In this document: positions 32,095 to 40,534 of the stretch, one piece after another
Numbering within the stretch: position 1 is the first letter of the stretch
Layout: every line of letters begins with the position of its first letter
Source: Pseudomonadota bacterium
GTDB lineage: Bacteria > Pseudomonadota > Gammaproteobacteria > Burkholderiales > Chitinibacteraceae
NCBI GenBank assembly: GCA_026399755.1
Contig: JAPLQI010000084.1
Location: forward strand, 1 to 40,534
Reading direction: 5' to 3'
DNA length: 40,534 nt
Program-made: the position numbers and the translations under genes
Notes under the pieces: generated by a model
Database searches by the model: none
What the model was told of the DNA's origin: nothing
Seen by the model: the letters and a program-made list of their open reading frames with translations, nothing else

Positions 32095-33231
32095 ATGGAA
32101 AAAGAACAGGCCGCAAAATTTATGCATGATCTTTTGCGGCATATGCGTGGTAAAGGCGCTTCAGATTTATTTATCACTGCCGATTTTCCACCAGCGATGA
32201 AAATTGATGGGAAAGTGACGCCTGTTTCTAATCAAATTCTAACGGCTCAGCACAGTAAAGAATTGGCGCGGGCAATTATGAATGATCGTCAAGCTGAGGA
32301 TTTTGAAGGCAGTAAGGAGTGTAACTTTGCGATTAGCCCCGGCCAACTTGGGCGCTTTCGGGTGAATGCCTTTATGCAGCAAGGCCATGTTGGTATGGTG
32401 TTGCGCACGATTAATTCAGAGATTCCTACGCTGAGTGAGCTAGGCTTGCCGCCGGTGCTGAATGATATCGCCATGGCGAAACGGGGCTTGGTGATTTTCG
32501 TGGGCGGCACGGGGTCGGGTAAATCAACTTCTTTGGCGGCAATGATTGGGCATAGAAACGAGCACGGCTATGATCACATCATTACCATCGAAGACCCGAT
32601 TGAATATGTGCATGCCCATAAGAACTGCATTGTGACCCAGCGCGAAGTAGGGGTGGACACGGATAGCTGGCAGGCCGCACTTAAAAATACCTTACGCCAA
32701 GCGCCCGATGTGATTTTGATTGGTGAGATTCGTGATCGCGAAACCATGGATTATGCAATTGCATTTTCTGAAACCGGTCACCTTTGCATGGCTACTTTGC
32801 ATGCCAATTCCGCCAATCAGGCGCTGGATCGGATTATCAACTTTTTCCCTGAAGAGCGTCGTCAGCAACTCTTGATGGATTTATCTTTAAATCTACGCTC
32901 TTTTGTTTCACAACGTTTGGTTCCGCATCGCACCGGTAAAGGCCGTGTGGCAGCCGTGGAAGTCATGCTCAATAGCCCCTTGATTTCAGAATTGATTTTT
33001 AAAGGTGAAGTGCACGAAATCAAAGAGATCATGAAAAAATCTCGTGAACTGGGCATGCAAACCTTCGATCAAGCGCTATTTGATCATTATGAAGCCGGAA
33101 AAATCACTTATGAAGATGCATTGCGAAATGCAGACTCGGTCAATGATTTGCGCTTAAGTATTAAGCTGCAGGGCTCAGAAGCAAAACACACTGATATTCT
33201 TTCTGGTCTTGATCATCTGGATATTGTTTAA
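32095..33231 (+). CDS. pilU: Type IV pilus PilT-dependent retraction ATPase PilU
   Basis: A 378-residue PilT paralogue. Walker A is GGTGSGKST (137-145), with TIEDPIEY and ATLHAN boxes. It lacks the PilT motif AIRNLIRE (here NSPLISELIFKGE) and has a longer C-terminus (LQGSEAKHTDILSGLDHLDI), both typical of PilU. PilU boosts PilT-driven force but cannot retract pili alone. An AT-rich stretch upstream (31980-32090) probably holds its own promoter. Confidence 0.95.
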   Translation: MEKEQAAKFMHDLLRHMRGKGASDLFITADFPPAMKIDGKVTPVSNQILTAQHSKELARAIMNDRQAEDFEGSKECNFAISPGQLGRFRVNAFMQQGHVGMVLRTINSEIPTLSELGLPPVLNDIAMAKRGLVIFVGGTGSGKSTSLAAMIGHRNEHGYDHIITIEDPIEYVHAHKNCIVTQREVGVDTDSWQAALKNTLRQAPDVILIGEIRDRETMDYAIAFSETGHLCMATLHANSANQALDRIINFFPEERRQQLLMDLSLNLRSFVSQRLVPHRTGKGRVAAVEVMLNSPLISELIFKGEVHEIKEIMKKSRELGMQTFDQALFDHYEAGKITYEDALRNADSVNDLRLSIKLQGSEAKHTDILSGLDHLDIV

Positions 33232-33239
33232 GTGTGCCT

Positions 33240-35180
33240 ATGCGATTAATTCGGTTTTTAATTTGCTCAAGCTTGTTTGTGCAGCCCTTGCATGCCGCTG
33301 TCTTGGGAGATATCCAAGTTCGGTCTGCTTTGGGCGAGCGATTTAATGCCCGAATTAATGTGATTGCCAATGAAAATGAAGAGCTGTTTAGTCAGTGTTT
33401 TCGTCTAATTTCAATTCAAGATGGCAATAGTGTGCGTTTAAATGCACGTTTGTCATTTGAAGCCAATGAAAATGGCGGGGTGCTGACGCTGAGAGGCGAA
33501 GAGCCGTTGCAAGAGCCATTGCTAGGGTTTTCGATTCGCATGCGTTGCCCTAGTGAAAAAAGTGCTAGTTTTCAACGTGATTACAATGTGCTGCTTGATC
33601 CGCGTGAATACCATGCCAAGCAGGGTAGTGACGCTCCCCTTATTACGCCTTCAACTCGGCGGAAATTGCCTGCGTTTGCGAGTGTTTGGCAAAGCCAAGA
33701 AGGGGATTCGGTTGAGCGGATTGCGCGTGCTTATTTCCCGCAAGATCGGGCCAGCCGTGGTCGTATGGTCGATGAAATTTATAATCTGAATCCAGATCTA
33801 GCGCAAAACACCCATGCTCGACTTGCGCTCAACACCGAGGTGAGATTACCCGATCGTAAGAGCTTACTGCCCAGTGCGGCCGTTATAAAGAATGCCGTCG
33901 CTCCTGAGGAGCAAGTGCAAACTGCCGGCTCTCAAGCGCTTAAAGAATCCTTACAAATCACTCCTGATCGAACCTTGCCGAGCGTGACTCAGGATGGTTT
34001 TCATCTTCGTATGTCTGAGCTTAGCCTTACGACAAATAAAACCTCACAACTCAGTCCAGAAGAAAGCTTACGGGCTCGTGAACGTTTACAGCTATTAGAA
34101 ACAGATGATCAAACGGCGCAGTTATTGCAGTTTAAGTATCAAATTACTCAGTTAGAAAAGCAGCTGCTGGCATTGCAGATGGCAGGGCAGCCTCCAGTAC
34201 CGCATGAGGCCGCAGCTGGTTTTATGAGCATCAATACGGAGCGCTTACCGAGTGCATGGTGGCTATCACTGCTGTTATTGCTCTTGCCTCTAGTGTATTT
34301 GTCGCGCTGGCAGCGTCGGCGTGGAGATGATCCCGAGCAGGATTTTCCGCTGGGGCAGAGTATTTTTGCGGCAAGCACTGTCCCAGCACCTTTGGGTGAG
34401 CGATTGCGGGGTGCTATTCCAGATCGAAGCCAAGTGTTGGGGGCGGTCAATCGCTTTTCTCAGGCGGCCTCTGATTGGGGGAGTGATGATGTGGATGTGG
34501 TGCAGCCTAAAAATGCTTCTGAAGAAGCCCAAATGCTGCTTGATCATGGCTTAATTACTCAGGCTATTAATTTGTTGAAGAGCGAAATTGAACAATATCC
34601 AAGTGCTTTGGTGCTGTGGATGAAGTTGTTTGAGGTTTACGTTCAGCAAGGAATGCGTCAAGAATTTCAAAATCGAGCGGTTGGTTTTCGTTTGCAGTTT
34701 TCGAGCGATAGTCTGTGGCAACAGGTGCAAAGCATGGGTAGGGGGTTAGACGCAGATAATCCACTTTATCTTTCTTTAGATGAAAATCTAGATGCGGCTT
34801 TGATGTTTCCGCAATCGGCTGTTGTGTTGAGCAAGCCGGATCAAAGCGTTGAGCATATTGATTTTATTTCTGGTGAAGTGGTGGAGCCTAAGAATGAGGC
34901 TTGGAATCATGATCCTAATAGCATCGAATTTACTTTGCCTATTGATGTGATTGATGCGCAGTCTAGCTCGGAGCGCTCTGTGCAGGTTAGGGGGGTAAAG
35001 CTTGATTTGAGCGCTTTCTTAACAGATGACCCGCAGTTAAAGCAGGTTGTTCATCGCTTAGAAGAAAACAATATTCAAGTGGCCTGCCAAGAGCTAGAGC
35101 AATTGCTTTATCGCGGCAGCATGGAGCAGCGCCAAGTCGCGATTAAGTGGCTGGATATTTTGATTCCGTTGCAGATGTAA
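33240..35180 (+). CDS. FimV/TspA-like pole-organising protein
   Basis: A 646-residue inner-membrane protein of the FimV/TspA type, by domain order. Residues 1-19 form a signal peptide, ~21-115 the FimV N-terminal domain (AVLGDIQVRSALGERFNARI), ~148-205 a LysM-like peptidoglycan-binding unit, ~276-314 a coiled coil and ~340-354 a transmembrane helix. The cytoplasmic part has helical repeats near 425-495 and ends in a helical segment (VKLDLSAFLTDD...WLDIL). FimV organises type IV pilus and chemosensory proteins at the cell pole. It directly follows pilU, with eight bases between stop and ATG; a GTG at 33234 is possible. Confidence 0.85.
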   Translation: MRLIRFLICSSLFVQPLHAAVLGDIQVRSALGERFNARINVIANENEELFSQCFRLISIQDGNSVRLNARLSFEANENGGVLTLRGEEPLQEPLLGFSIRMRCPSEKSASFQRDYNVLLDPREYHAKQGSDAPLITPSTRRKLPAFASVWQSQEGDSVERIARAYFPQDRASRGRMVDEIYNLNPDLAQNTHARLALNTEVRLPDRKSLLPSAAVIKNAVAPEEQVQTAGSQALKESLQITPDRTLPSVTQDGFHLRMSELSLTTNKTSQLSPEESLRARERLQLLETDDQTAQLLQFKYQITQLEKQLLALQMAGQPPVPHEAAAGFMSINTERLPSAWWLSLLLLLLPLVYLSRWQRRRGDDPEQDFPLGQSIFAASTVPAPLGERLRGAIPDRSQVLGAVNRFSQAASDWGSDDVDVVQPKNASEEAQMLLDHGLITQAINLLKSEIEQYPSALVLWMKLFEVYVQQGMRQEFQNRAVGFRLQFSSDSLWQQVQSMGRGLDADNPLYLSLDENLDAALMFPQSAVVLSKPDQSVEHIDFISGEVVEPKNEAWNHDPNSIEFTLPIDVIDAQSSSERSVQVRGVKLDLSAFLTDDPQLKQVVHRLEENNIQVACQELEQLLYRGSMEQRQVAIKWLDILIPLQM

Positions 35181-35188
35181 TAGCTAAA

Positions 35189-35217
35189 AAAGAAGCCAGC
35201 GCAATGCTGGCTTCTTT
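35189..35217. terminator. Bidirectional terminator between the fimV-like gene and uvrA
   Basis: AAAGAAGCCAGC-GCAAT-GCTGGCTTCTTT is a perfect 12-bp stem. A further A run on the left and T residues on the right let it serve both converging genes. Confidence 0.93.
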
Positions 35218-35239
35218 GTCTTTATCGGGCATTCACAAA

Positions 35240-38101
35240 TTAAACAGTTTTATGTGCCGCTAAAGTTTTAGCCAAATACTGCCCAGTGTGGCTGGTCGTG
35301 CAGGCAGCCAATTCTTCGGGTGTGCCACTCATTAAGATACGCCCGCCACCCGCGCCGCCTTCTGGCCCCAGATCAATCACCCAGTCTGCAGTTTTCACCA
35401 CATCCAGATTGTGCTCGATTACCACTACCGTATTACCGTGCTCACGCAGGCGATGCAATACAGCGAGCAACTGGTCGATATCATGGAAATGCAAACCCGT
35501 CGTTGGCTCATCCAAGATATACAGAGTGCGGCCGGTATCGCGTTTGGATAGCTCCAGCGCCAGTTTCACGCGTTGCGCTTCGCCGCCAGACAGCGTGGTG
35601 GCGCTTTGGCCTAAGCGAATGTAATCCAACCCCACATCGGTTAGCGTTTTAAGCTTACGTGCTACCGTTGGTACGGCCTCAAAAAACGCCAGCGCTTGCT
35701 CTACGGTCATCCCCAATACTTCGGTGATGTTTTTGCCTTTGTACTGAACTTCAAGTGTTTCGCGGTTGTAGCGTTTGCCGTGGCAAACATCGCAAGGCAC
35801 GTAGACATCCGGCAGAAAGTGCATCTCTACCTTAAGAACGCCATCACCTTGGCAAGCTTCGCAGCGGCCACCTTTGACATTAAAGCTAAAACGCCCCGGC
35901 CCATAGCCGCGTTCACGGCTGGTTGGCACGCCGGCAAACAGCTCACGAATCGGCGTAAACATGCCGGTATAGGTGGCAGGATTAGAGCGCGGAGTGCGGC
36001 CAATCGGTGATTGATCGACGTTAATCACTTTATCAAAGTGATCCAGCCCAGTGATGCTTTCAAATGGTGCTGGCTCGCCCGATGCGCCGTTGAGTTCTTT
36101 CGCTGCGATGGTATACAGCGTGTCGTTAATCAGCGTGGATTTACCCGAGCCTGATACGCCAGTAATGCAGACAAATAAGCCGACCGGCAGCCTCAACTCA
36201 ACTTGCTTCAGGTTATTGCCGGTTGCACCTTTCAGCGATAGCCATTTTTCCGGATCGGGTTGGCGACGTACTTCCGGAATAGCAATGCGCCGCGCACCAG
36301 ATAAAAACTGCCCAGTGATTGAGCGTGGCTCATTCATGATGTCTTCGGGAGTACCCGCTGCCACCACTTCACCACCATGCACGCCCGCGCCCGGCCCCAT
36401 ATCCACCAGATAATCGGCCATGCGGATCGCGTCTTCATCGTGCTCAACCACAATCACGGTGTTGTCTAGGTCGCGCAGATGGCGCAGCGTGCCCAGCAGG
36501 CGATCGTTATCGCGCTGATGCAGACCAATCGACGGCTCATCCAGCACATACATCACGCCAGTCAGGCCAGAGCCAATCTGGCTGGCTAGGCGAATCCGCT
36601 GGGCTTCACCGCCCGAGAGGGTATCGGCACTGCGATCTAGGCTAAGGTAATCCAAGCCAACGTTAACCAAAAAGCCAAGGCGCTCACGAATTTCTTTAAC
36701 GATTTTTTCTGCGATCTGGGCTTTGGCGCCAGTCAGCGTTAAGCCTGCAAAATAAACTGCCGTGTCTTTCAATGCCATACGGCTGACTTCGTGCAGATTA
36801 CATTCGCCAACGCGCACATTACGTGCCTCAACGCGCAATCTTGCGCCGCCGCAATGTGGGCAGGGCTGATTGTTTTGGTATTTGGCTAATTCTTCACGCA
36901 CGGCCATCGAATCGGTTTCAACATAACGCCGCTCTAAGTTGGGGATAATCCCTTCAAAGGCGTGCGAGCGGGAAACCTTATTGCCTCGCTCGTTCATATA
37001 GGTGAAAGCAATTTCTTCTGTGCCCGAGCCATGCAATACGGCTTGCTGCACTTCTTCAGTCAGCCCCGTCCATGCTTCACTGACATCAAAGCCATAGTGC
37101 TCTGAAATACTGGTCAGCATCTGGAAGTAAAACTGATTGCGCTTATCCCAGCCCTTAATCGCACCCGCCGCTAGGCTTAAATCGGGGTGAGCCACGACGC
37201 GCTTAGGATCAAAGAAAGTGATCTGGCCCAAGCCTTCACACTTAGGGCAAGCGCCCATCGGATTATTAAACGAGAATAAGCGAGGCTCTAGTTCTGGTAG
37301 GCTGTAGCTGCAAATCGGGCAGGCAAACTTGGCCGAGAACCAATGCTCTTTACCGCTATCCATTTCCAAAGCAATCGCACGGCCTTCGGCATGGCGCAGG
37401 GCGGTTTCAAAGGATTCGGCGAGGCGCTGCTTCACGTCTTCGCGTACTTTTAGCCGATCGACCACCACTTCGATAGTGTGTTTCTTGTTTTTGTCTAGCT
37501 TAGGCGTTTCATCCAGCTCGCAAATTTCGCCATCGACGCGAACGCGTACAAAACCTTGCGCGCGTAGCTCGTCAAATAGATCAACGTTCTCGCCTTTTTT
37601 GCCGACCACGATCGGCGCCAGAATCATTAGCTTGGTTTCTTCCGGCAGTGCTAAGACGTGATCAACCATCTGGCTGACGGTTTGCGATTGCAAAGGCTGC
37701 TTATGCTCGGGGCAAAACGGCGTGCCGACGCGAGCAAATAAGAGGCGCAGATAATCGTGAATTTCCGTCACCGTGCCAACGGTGGATCGTGGATTATGAC
37801 TGGTGGCTTTTTGCTCGATGGAGATCGCAGGGCTGAGGCCCTCGATCAGATCGACATCGGGCTTTTCCATTAATTGTAAAAATTGCCGCGCATAAGCAGA
37901 CAGCGATTCCACATAGCGACGCTGTCCCTCGGCATACAAGGTATCAAACGCCAGAGACGATTTTCCTGAGCCGGAAAGCCCCGTAATCACAACTAAGCTG
38001 CCGCGTGGCAGGTCGAGATTGACGTTTTTTAAATTGTGCGTGCGAGCGCCACGAATGCGAATTTGTGGGGCTTCGGATGATTCGATACGACGGTACGACA
38101 T
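35240..38101 (-). CDS. uvrA: Excinuclease ABC subunit A
   Basis: A 953-residue damage sensor of nucleotide excision repair, slightly longer than E. coli UvrA (940). It has two ABC ATPase halves: Walker [10 protein letters not shown] (41-49) and GVSGSGKST in the second half, with two LSGGE signatures, [11 protein letters not shown] and [11 protein letters not shown]. The zinc modules are visible as CPICS...CPKCEGLG and CEACQGDG...CDVCHGKRY. Start is the first ATG. No LexA-type box is visible upstream. It converges with the fimV-like gene and diverges from the MFS gene. Confidence 0.98.
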   Translation of the reverse strand: MSYRRIESSEAPQIRIRGARTHNLKNVNLDLPRGSLVVITGLSGSGKSSLAFDTLYAEGQRRYVESLSAYARQFLQLMEKPDVDLIEGLSPAISIEQKATSHNPRSTVGTVTEIHDYLRLLFARVGTPFCPEHKQPLQSQTVSQMVDHVLALPEETKLMILAPIVVGKKGENVDLFDELRAQGFVRVRVDGEICELDETPKLDKNKKHTIEVVVDRLKVREDVKQRLAESFETALRHAEGRAIALEMDSGKEHWFSAKFACPICSYSLPELEPRLFSFNNPMGACPKCEGLGQITFFDPKRVVAHPDLSLAAGAIKGWDKRNQFYFQMLTSISEHYGFDVSEAWTGLTEEVQQAVLHGSGTEEIAFTYMNERGNKVSRSHAFEGIIPNLERRYVETDSMAVREELAKYQNNQPCPHCGGARLRVEARNVRVGECNLHEVSRMALKDTAVYFAGLTLTGAKAQIAEKIVKEIRERLGFLVNVGLDYLSLDRSADTLSGGEAQRIRLASQIGSGLTGVMYVLDEPSIGLHQRDNDRLLGTLRHLRDLDNTVIVVEHDEDAIRMADYLVDMGPGAGVHGGEVVAAGTPEDIMNEPRSITGQFLSGARRIAIPEVRRQPDPEKWLSLKGATGNNLKQVELRLPVGLFVCITGVSGSGKSTLINDTLYTIAAKELNGASGEPAPFESITGLDHFDKVINVDQSPIGRTPRSNPATYTGMFTPIRELFAGVPTSRERGYGPGRFSFNVKGGRCEACQGDGVLKVEMHFLPDVYVPCDVCHGKRYNRETLEVQYKGKNITEVLGMTVEQALAFFEAVPTVARKLKTLTDVGLDYIRLGQSATTLSGGEAQRVKLALELSKRDTGRTLYILDEPTTGLHFHDIDQLLAVLHRLREHGNTVVVIEHNLDVVKTADWVIDLGPEGGAGGGRILMSGTPEELAACTTSHTGQYLAKTLAAHKTV

Positions 38102-38145
38102 AAAGGCCGGTATCTGCAGTAAAGAGGAATCGGATAATATACCGG

Positions 38146-38162
38146 ACTTTCCTGTCGAAAGT
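38146..38162. promoter_or_regulatory. Dyad in the uvrA/MFS divergent promoter region
   Basis: ACTTTC-CTGTC-GAAAGT is a perfect 6-5-6 dyad in the 124-base region between two divergent genes, next to the TA-rich ATAATATACC. It could be an operator or chance; no regulator is known. Confidence 0.3.
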
Positions 38163-38225
38163 GTGTTGGAAGCATTTACTTGACCATTACATTTGTATTG
38201 GAATCTGTAGGGTGGGCATGGTTTT

Positions 38226-39677
38226 ATGCTTACTTACTATGATAACGATGCAAGCCAAACACACCAGACACCACTTCAAATTGCTGCCATGACTCCTATA
38301 GAACTGCGTGCCTCGCTCGGCCTAGCTGGGCTTTATGCCCTGCGTATGCTGGGAATGTTTCTTATTCTGCCTGTGTTTGCTGTTTACGCAGGCAAATTAC
38401 CCGGTGGAGATAATCATACGATGGTTGGGCTGGCGTTTGGCGCTTACGGCCTGACGCAAGCCTTATTGCAACTGCCTTTCGGTATGTGGTCGGATCGGGT
38501 TGGCCGCAAGAAAGTCATCTATATTGGTCTCGCCCTGTTTGCGGTGGGCAGCGTGATGTGTGCCATGGCCGATCATGTGGCATGGCTGATTGTTGGGCGT
38601 GCCGTACAGGGGGCAGGGGCGATTTCTGCAGCGATTACCGCGTTGCTGGCAGATTTAACGCGTGAAGAAAATCGTACCAAGGCGATGGCGATGATAGGCG
38701 GCAGTATTGCCAGCACTTTTGCGATTTCTTTGGTGGCTGCGCCTACTTTGGCCGCATGGATCGGTTTGCCAGGCATCTTTTTGCTAACTGCCGCACTGGC
38801 CATTGCCGCCATCATCGGCGTGCGACAAATTATTCCTGACCCGATTATTTCGCGTTTTCACTCCGATGCCGAAATCAGTACCACGCGTTTGCCCGCCGTA
38901 TTGCGCCATCCGCAGCTATTACGTATGAACTATGGTGTATTTGCCCTGCATGCGGCGCAAATGGCCATGTTTACCGTGATGCCGCTGTTGCTGACCAAGT
39001 TGGGTGGAATTAGCTTGGAGCATCATTGGTGGGTGTATTTACCTGTGGTGCTGGTCAGCTTTGTGCTGATGGTGCCCGCGGTCATTTATGGTGAAAAGAA
39101 ACAACACTTAAAAGAAGTATTTATTTTTGCGATCGGCCTAATGTTGCTGGCTCAGCTGGGCATGGCGCTGTATATGCCTAATCTGACGATGATTGTGGTG
39201 TGGTTATCGGTGTACTTCATTGCATTCAATATTTTGGAAGCCACGCAACCTAGCCTGATTTCGAAAATTGCCCCAAGCGATGCCAAGGGCACGGCGATGG
39301 GCGTGTACAACACTTGCCAATCCTTAAGCATGTTTTTAGGCTCAGCGATTGCGGGCTGGTTGTATCAGCAACACGGAAGCGTGACAGCGATCTTTTTGCT
39401 TTGTGCTCTATTGATGGTGATCTGGCTGTTTTTTGCTGCAGGTATGCAGCCACCGTTGCCGGTAAAAACACAAATGTTCCACATCGGCGATAATTGGGAA
39501 GGCAGCGCACAGGCTCTGTCTGTTAAACTTGCTGCTATTGACGGTGTAAAAGAAGCCGTTGTGTTAATTGACGAACGCGTGGCCTTGCTGAAAGTCCTGC
39601 AAACAGGCTGGGATGAAGCTGCGGCGCGGCAAATTATTGAAGAGACGGTGGGTTTTACCTCTCCGTCTGCCCCGTAA
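38226..39677 (+). CDS. YajR-like MFS exporter with C-terminal ferredoxin-like domain
   Basis: A 483-residue major facilitator with twelve predicted membrane helices and the MFS motif A in [11 protein letters not shown]. The N-terminal [20 protein letters not shown] and [20 protein letters not shown] resemble E. coli YajR. Residues ~405-480 form a soluble ferredoxin/HMA-like domain ([20 protein letters not shown]), the YAM domain of YajR. The transported substrate is unknown. Two starts are possible: ATG 38226 used here, nine bases after GGTGGG, or ATG 38289, which aligns with the YajR core MTPxExRA and overlaps the stop of a small upstream frame. It is divergent from uvrA and 23 bases before ssb. 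Confidence 0.9.
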   Translation: MLTYYDNDASQTHQTPLQIAAMTPIELRASLGLAGLYALRMLGMFLILPVFAVYAGKLPGGDNHTMVGLAFGAYGLTQALLQLPFGMWSDRVGRKKVIYIGLALFAVGSVMCAMADHVAWLIVGRAVQGAGAISAAITALLADLTREENRTKAMAMIGGSIASTFAISLVAAPTLAAWIGLPGIFLLTAALAIAAIIGVRQIIPDPIISRFHSDAEISTTRLPAVLRHPQLLRMNYGVFALHAAQMAMFTVMPLLLTKLGGISLEHHWWVYLPVVLVSFVLMVPAVIYGEKKQHLKEVFIFAIGLMLLAQLGMALYMPNLTMIVVWLSVYFIAFNILEATQPSLISKIAPSDAKGTAMGVYNTCQSLSMFLGSAIAGWLYQQHGSVTAIFLLCALLMVIWLFFAAGMQPPLPVKTQMFHIGDNWEGSAQALSVKLAAIDGVKEAVVLIDERVALLKVLQTGWDEAAARQIIEETVGFTSPSAP

Positions 39678-39700
39678 AAGATAAAAGAAGAGATAAGCAA

Positions 39701-40204
39701 ATGGCTTCATTGAATAAAGTAATTTTGATCGGTAACTTAGGTAAAGATCCTGAGAATCGCTTTCTGCCATCGGGCGGCGCAGTGTGTAATTTCAGTATTG
39801 CCACCACCGAAAGCTGGAAAGACAAAGCCACCGGTCAAAAGCAGGAAAAAACCGAATGGCACAATATCACTATGTACAACCGCTTAGCCGAAATCGCAGC
39901 GCAGTATCTGAAGAAAGGCTCGTCGGTTTATGTTGAAGGCCGTTTGCAAACACGTAAATGGCAAGATAAAACTACTGGTCAAGATCGCTACACCACAGAA
40001 ATCATTGCCGACCAAATGCAAATGCTAGGTGGGCGTTCTGGTGGCAGCAGCGCACCAGCAGATAGTGGTTTTGATGATGGCGGCTTTAATCAGCAGCCCG
40101 CCTACCAGCAACAACAAGCTGCCCCAGCTCGCCGGCCAGCACCTGCCCCAGCAGCCGCAGCACCGAAAAGCTTTGATGATTTTGAGGACGATATTCCTTT
40201 CTAA
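39701..40204 (+). CDS. ssb: Single-stranded DNA-binding protein
   Basis: A 167-residue SSB. Residues 1-~110 are the OB fold ([49 protein letters not shown]). A Gly/Gln/Pro/Ala-rich linker follows, and the acidic C-terminal tip ends DDIPF, which recruits replication and repair enzymes. The ribosome site AGAGA lies before the ATG. Its position beside uvrA and an MFS gene is common in betaproteobacteria. Confidence 0.98.
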   Translation: MASLNKVILIGNLGKDPENRFLPSGGAVCNFSIATTESWKDKATGQKQEKTEWHNITMYNRLAEIAAQYLKKGSSVYVEGRLQTRKWQDKTTGQDRYTTEIIADQMQMLGGRSGGSSAPADSGFDDGGFNQQPAYQQQQAAPARRPAPAPAAAAPKSFDDFEDDIPF

Positions 40205-40254
40205 AGTGCAAGTTACTTGTTTTGCCCGATAAAACGGATGTCTGAGTAAAGGCT

Positions 40255-40280
40255 AAGCCCACAGCAATGTGGGCTTTTTT
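40255..40280 (+). terminator. Intrinsic terminator after ssb
   Basis: AAGCCCACA-GCAA-TGTGGGCTT forms a nine-base stem with a tetraloop, followed by TTTT. It lies about 50 bases after the ssb stop. Confidence 0.94.
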
Positions 40281-40375
40281 ATGCCTGAGTGTTTGATTCG
40301 TACTGATGTTTATTTTGTCTTTTTATATAAATCAACCACTTAACCTGTTTTATGCACTTTATTGCTACATAGGTG

Positions 40376-40404
40376 TTGACCGAAGCGGCCAAGGCCCGTA
40401 TATT
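40376..40404 (+). promoter_or_regulatory. Strong sigma-70 promoter, probable rRNA operon promoter
   Basis: TTGACC and TATATT are separated by exactly 17 bases. A/T-rich DNA upstream (40310-40370) could be an UP element, and a GC-rich discriminator (TCGGCCTC) follows the -10 box, as in growth-rate-controlled rRNA promoters. There is no coding frame downstream to the window end. Confidence 0.82.
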
Positions 40405-40534
40405 TCGGCCTCTCGCTGCAGCACACACAGCAACACGGTGTTCTAGCAGTAGCGAATGATCTTTAAAAAAATACAGTCGATGAGTGTGAGTGCTTGATTC
40501 GGAAGCGAAACAAGTGCTTGCATTAGTAAGGAGT
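40405..40534 (+). other. Leader of a probable rRNA operon, upstream of 16S
   Basis: This 130-base leader contains the boxA site and a hairpin, CTTGATTCG-GAAG-CGAAACAAG (40493-40514), bracketed by two copies of AGTGCTTG. It has no open frame. Its content matches the pre-16S leader of betaproteobacterial rRNA operons; the 16S gene itself would begin beyond the window. Confidence 0.7.
40457..40469 (+). promoter_or_regulatory. boxA-like antitermination site in rRNA leader
   Basis: TGATCTTTAAAAA resembles the rRNA boxA consensus TGCTCTTTAACAA and lies ~50 bases after the predicted start of transcription. NusB/NusE bind such sites so that the long untranslated rRNA is read through. Confidence 0.68.

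Noticed and set aside
38102-38225. LexA (SOS) box upstream of uvrA
   Set aside because: No CTGT-N8-ACAG-like sequence is present; only an ACTTTC/GAAAGT dyad is seen.
1-40534. Neisseria-type DNA uptake sequences
   Set aside because: I noticed no GCCGTCTGAA or dialect variants; terminator stems are unrelated to each other in sequence.

Overview
The window reads as chromosomal DNA of a Gram-negative betaproteobacterium, most likely Neisseriales of the Chromobacteriaceae type (an Iodobacter/Deefgea-like organism). This is inferred from the 5S rRNA 3' end, the gene blocks yggS-proC-yggT, pilT-pilU-fimV-like, gpmI-envC-ctpA-moeB and uvrA/MFS-ssb, and a probable rquA. It could not be confirmed by a database search. 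I see no tRNA, CRISPR array, prophage, integrase or insertion sequence. The segment is bounded by rRNA operons: it opens with the last ~46 bases of a 5S gene and two stacked terminators, and closes with a strong promoter, a boxA-like site and a leader that look like the start of another rRNA operon in the same orientation.

1-9.5 kb is accessory in character. It holds a membrane methyltransferase, a periplasmic-binding/PAS/GGDEF receptor, an OsmC protein, five separate GNAT acetyltransferases, a DUF523 (TudS-like) protein, two paralogous NTP_transf_6 nucleotidyltransferase-like proteins, a DJ-1/PfpI protein, an NTF2-like protein and an unannotated 34-codon ORF with a perfect Shine-Dalgarno. 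REP-like and other palindromic repeats sit between the genes. 9.5-13 kb holds a membrane-tethered glutaredoxin, an Ivy-type lysozyme inhibitor, a ChaA-like cation/proton antiporter and a probable rhodoquinone-forming methyltransferase (RquA). 13-17 kb has two DEAD-box RNA helicases (RhlE-like with a repetitive basic tail, and DbpA).

17-25 kb carries tatD, trpS and a minus-strand block gpmI > envC > ctpA > small protein > moeB. gpmI is broken by what looks like a ~60-base internal deletion with a frame change. A decayed duplicate of the 3' end of moeB lies just beyond moeB. 25-28.5 kb has an ArsR regulator whose two cysteines match the SqrR/BigR/YgaV persulfide sensors, and the thiol-redox block cutA-dsbD-tlpA. 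cutA diverges from fxsA with overlapping start codons.

28.5-40.5 kb is housekeeping: yggS-proC-yggT; pilT-pilU-fimV-like (type IV pilus retraction and pole organisation); uvrA (excision repair); a YajR-like MFS exporter with a C-terminal ferredoxin-like domain; and ssb. Convergent pairs are separated by clear bidirectional terminators (fxsA/yggT and fimV-like/uvrA).
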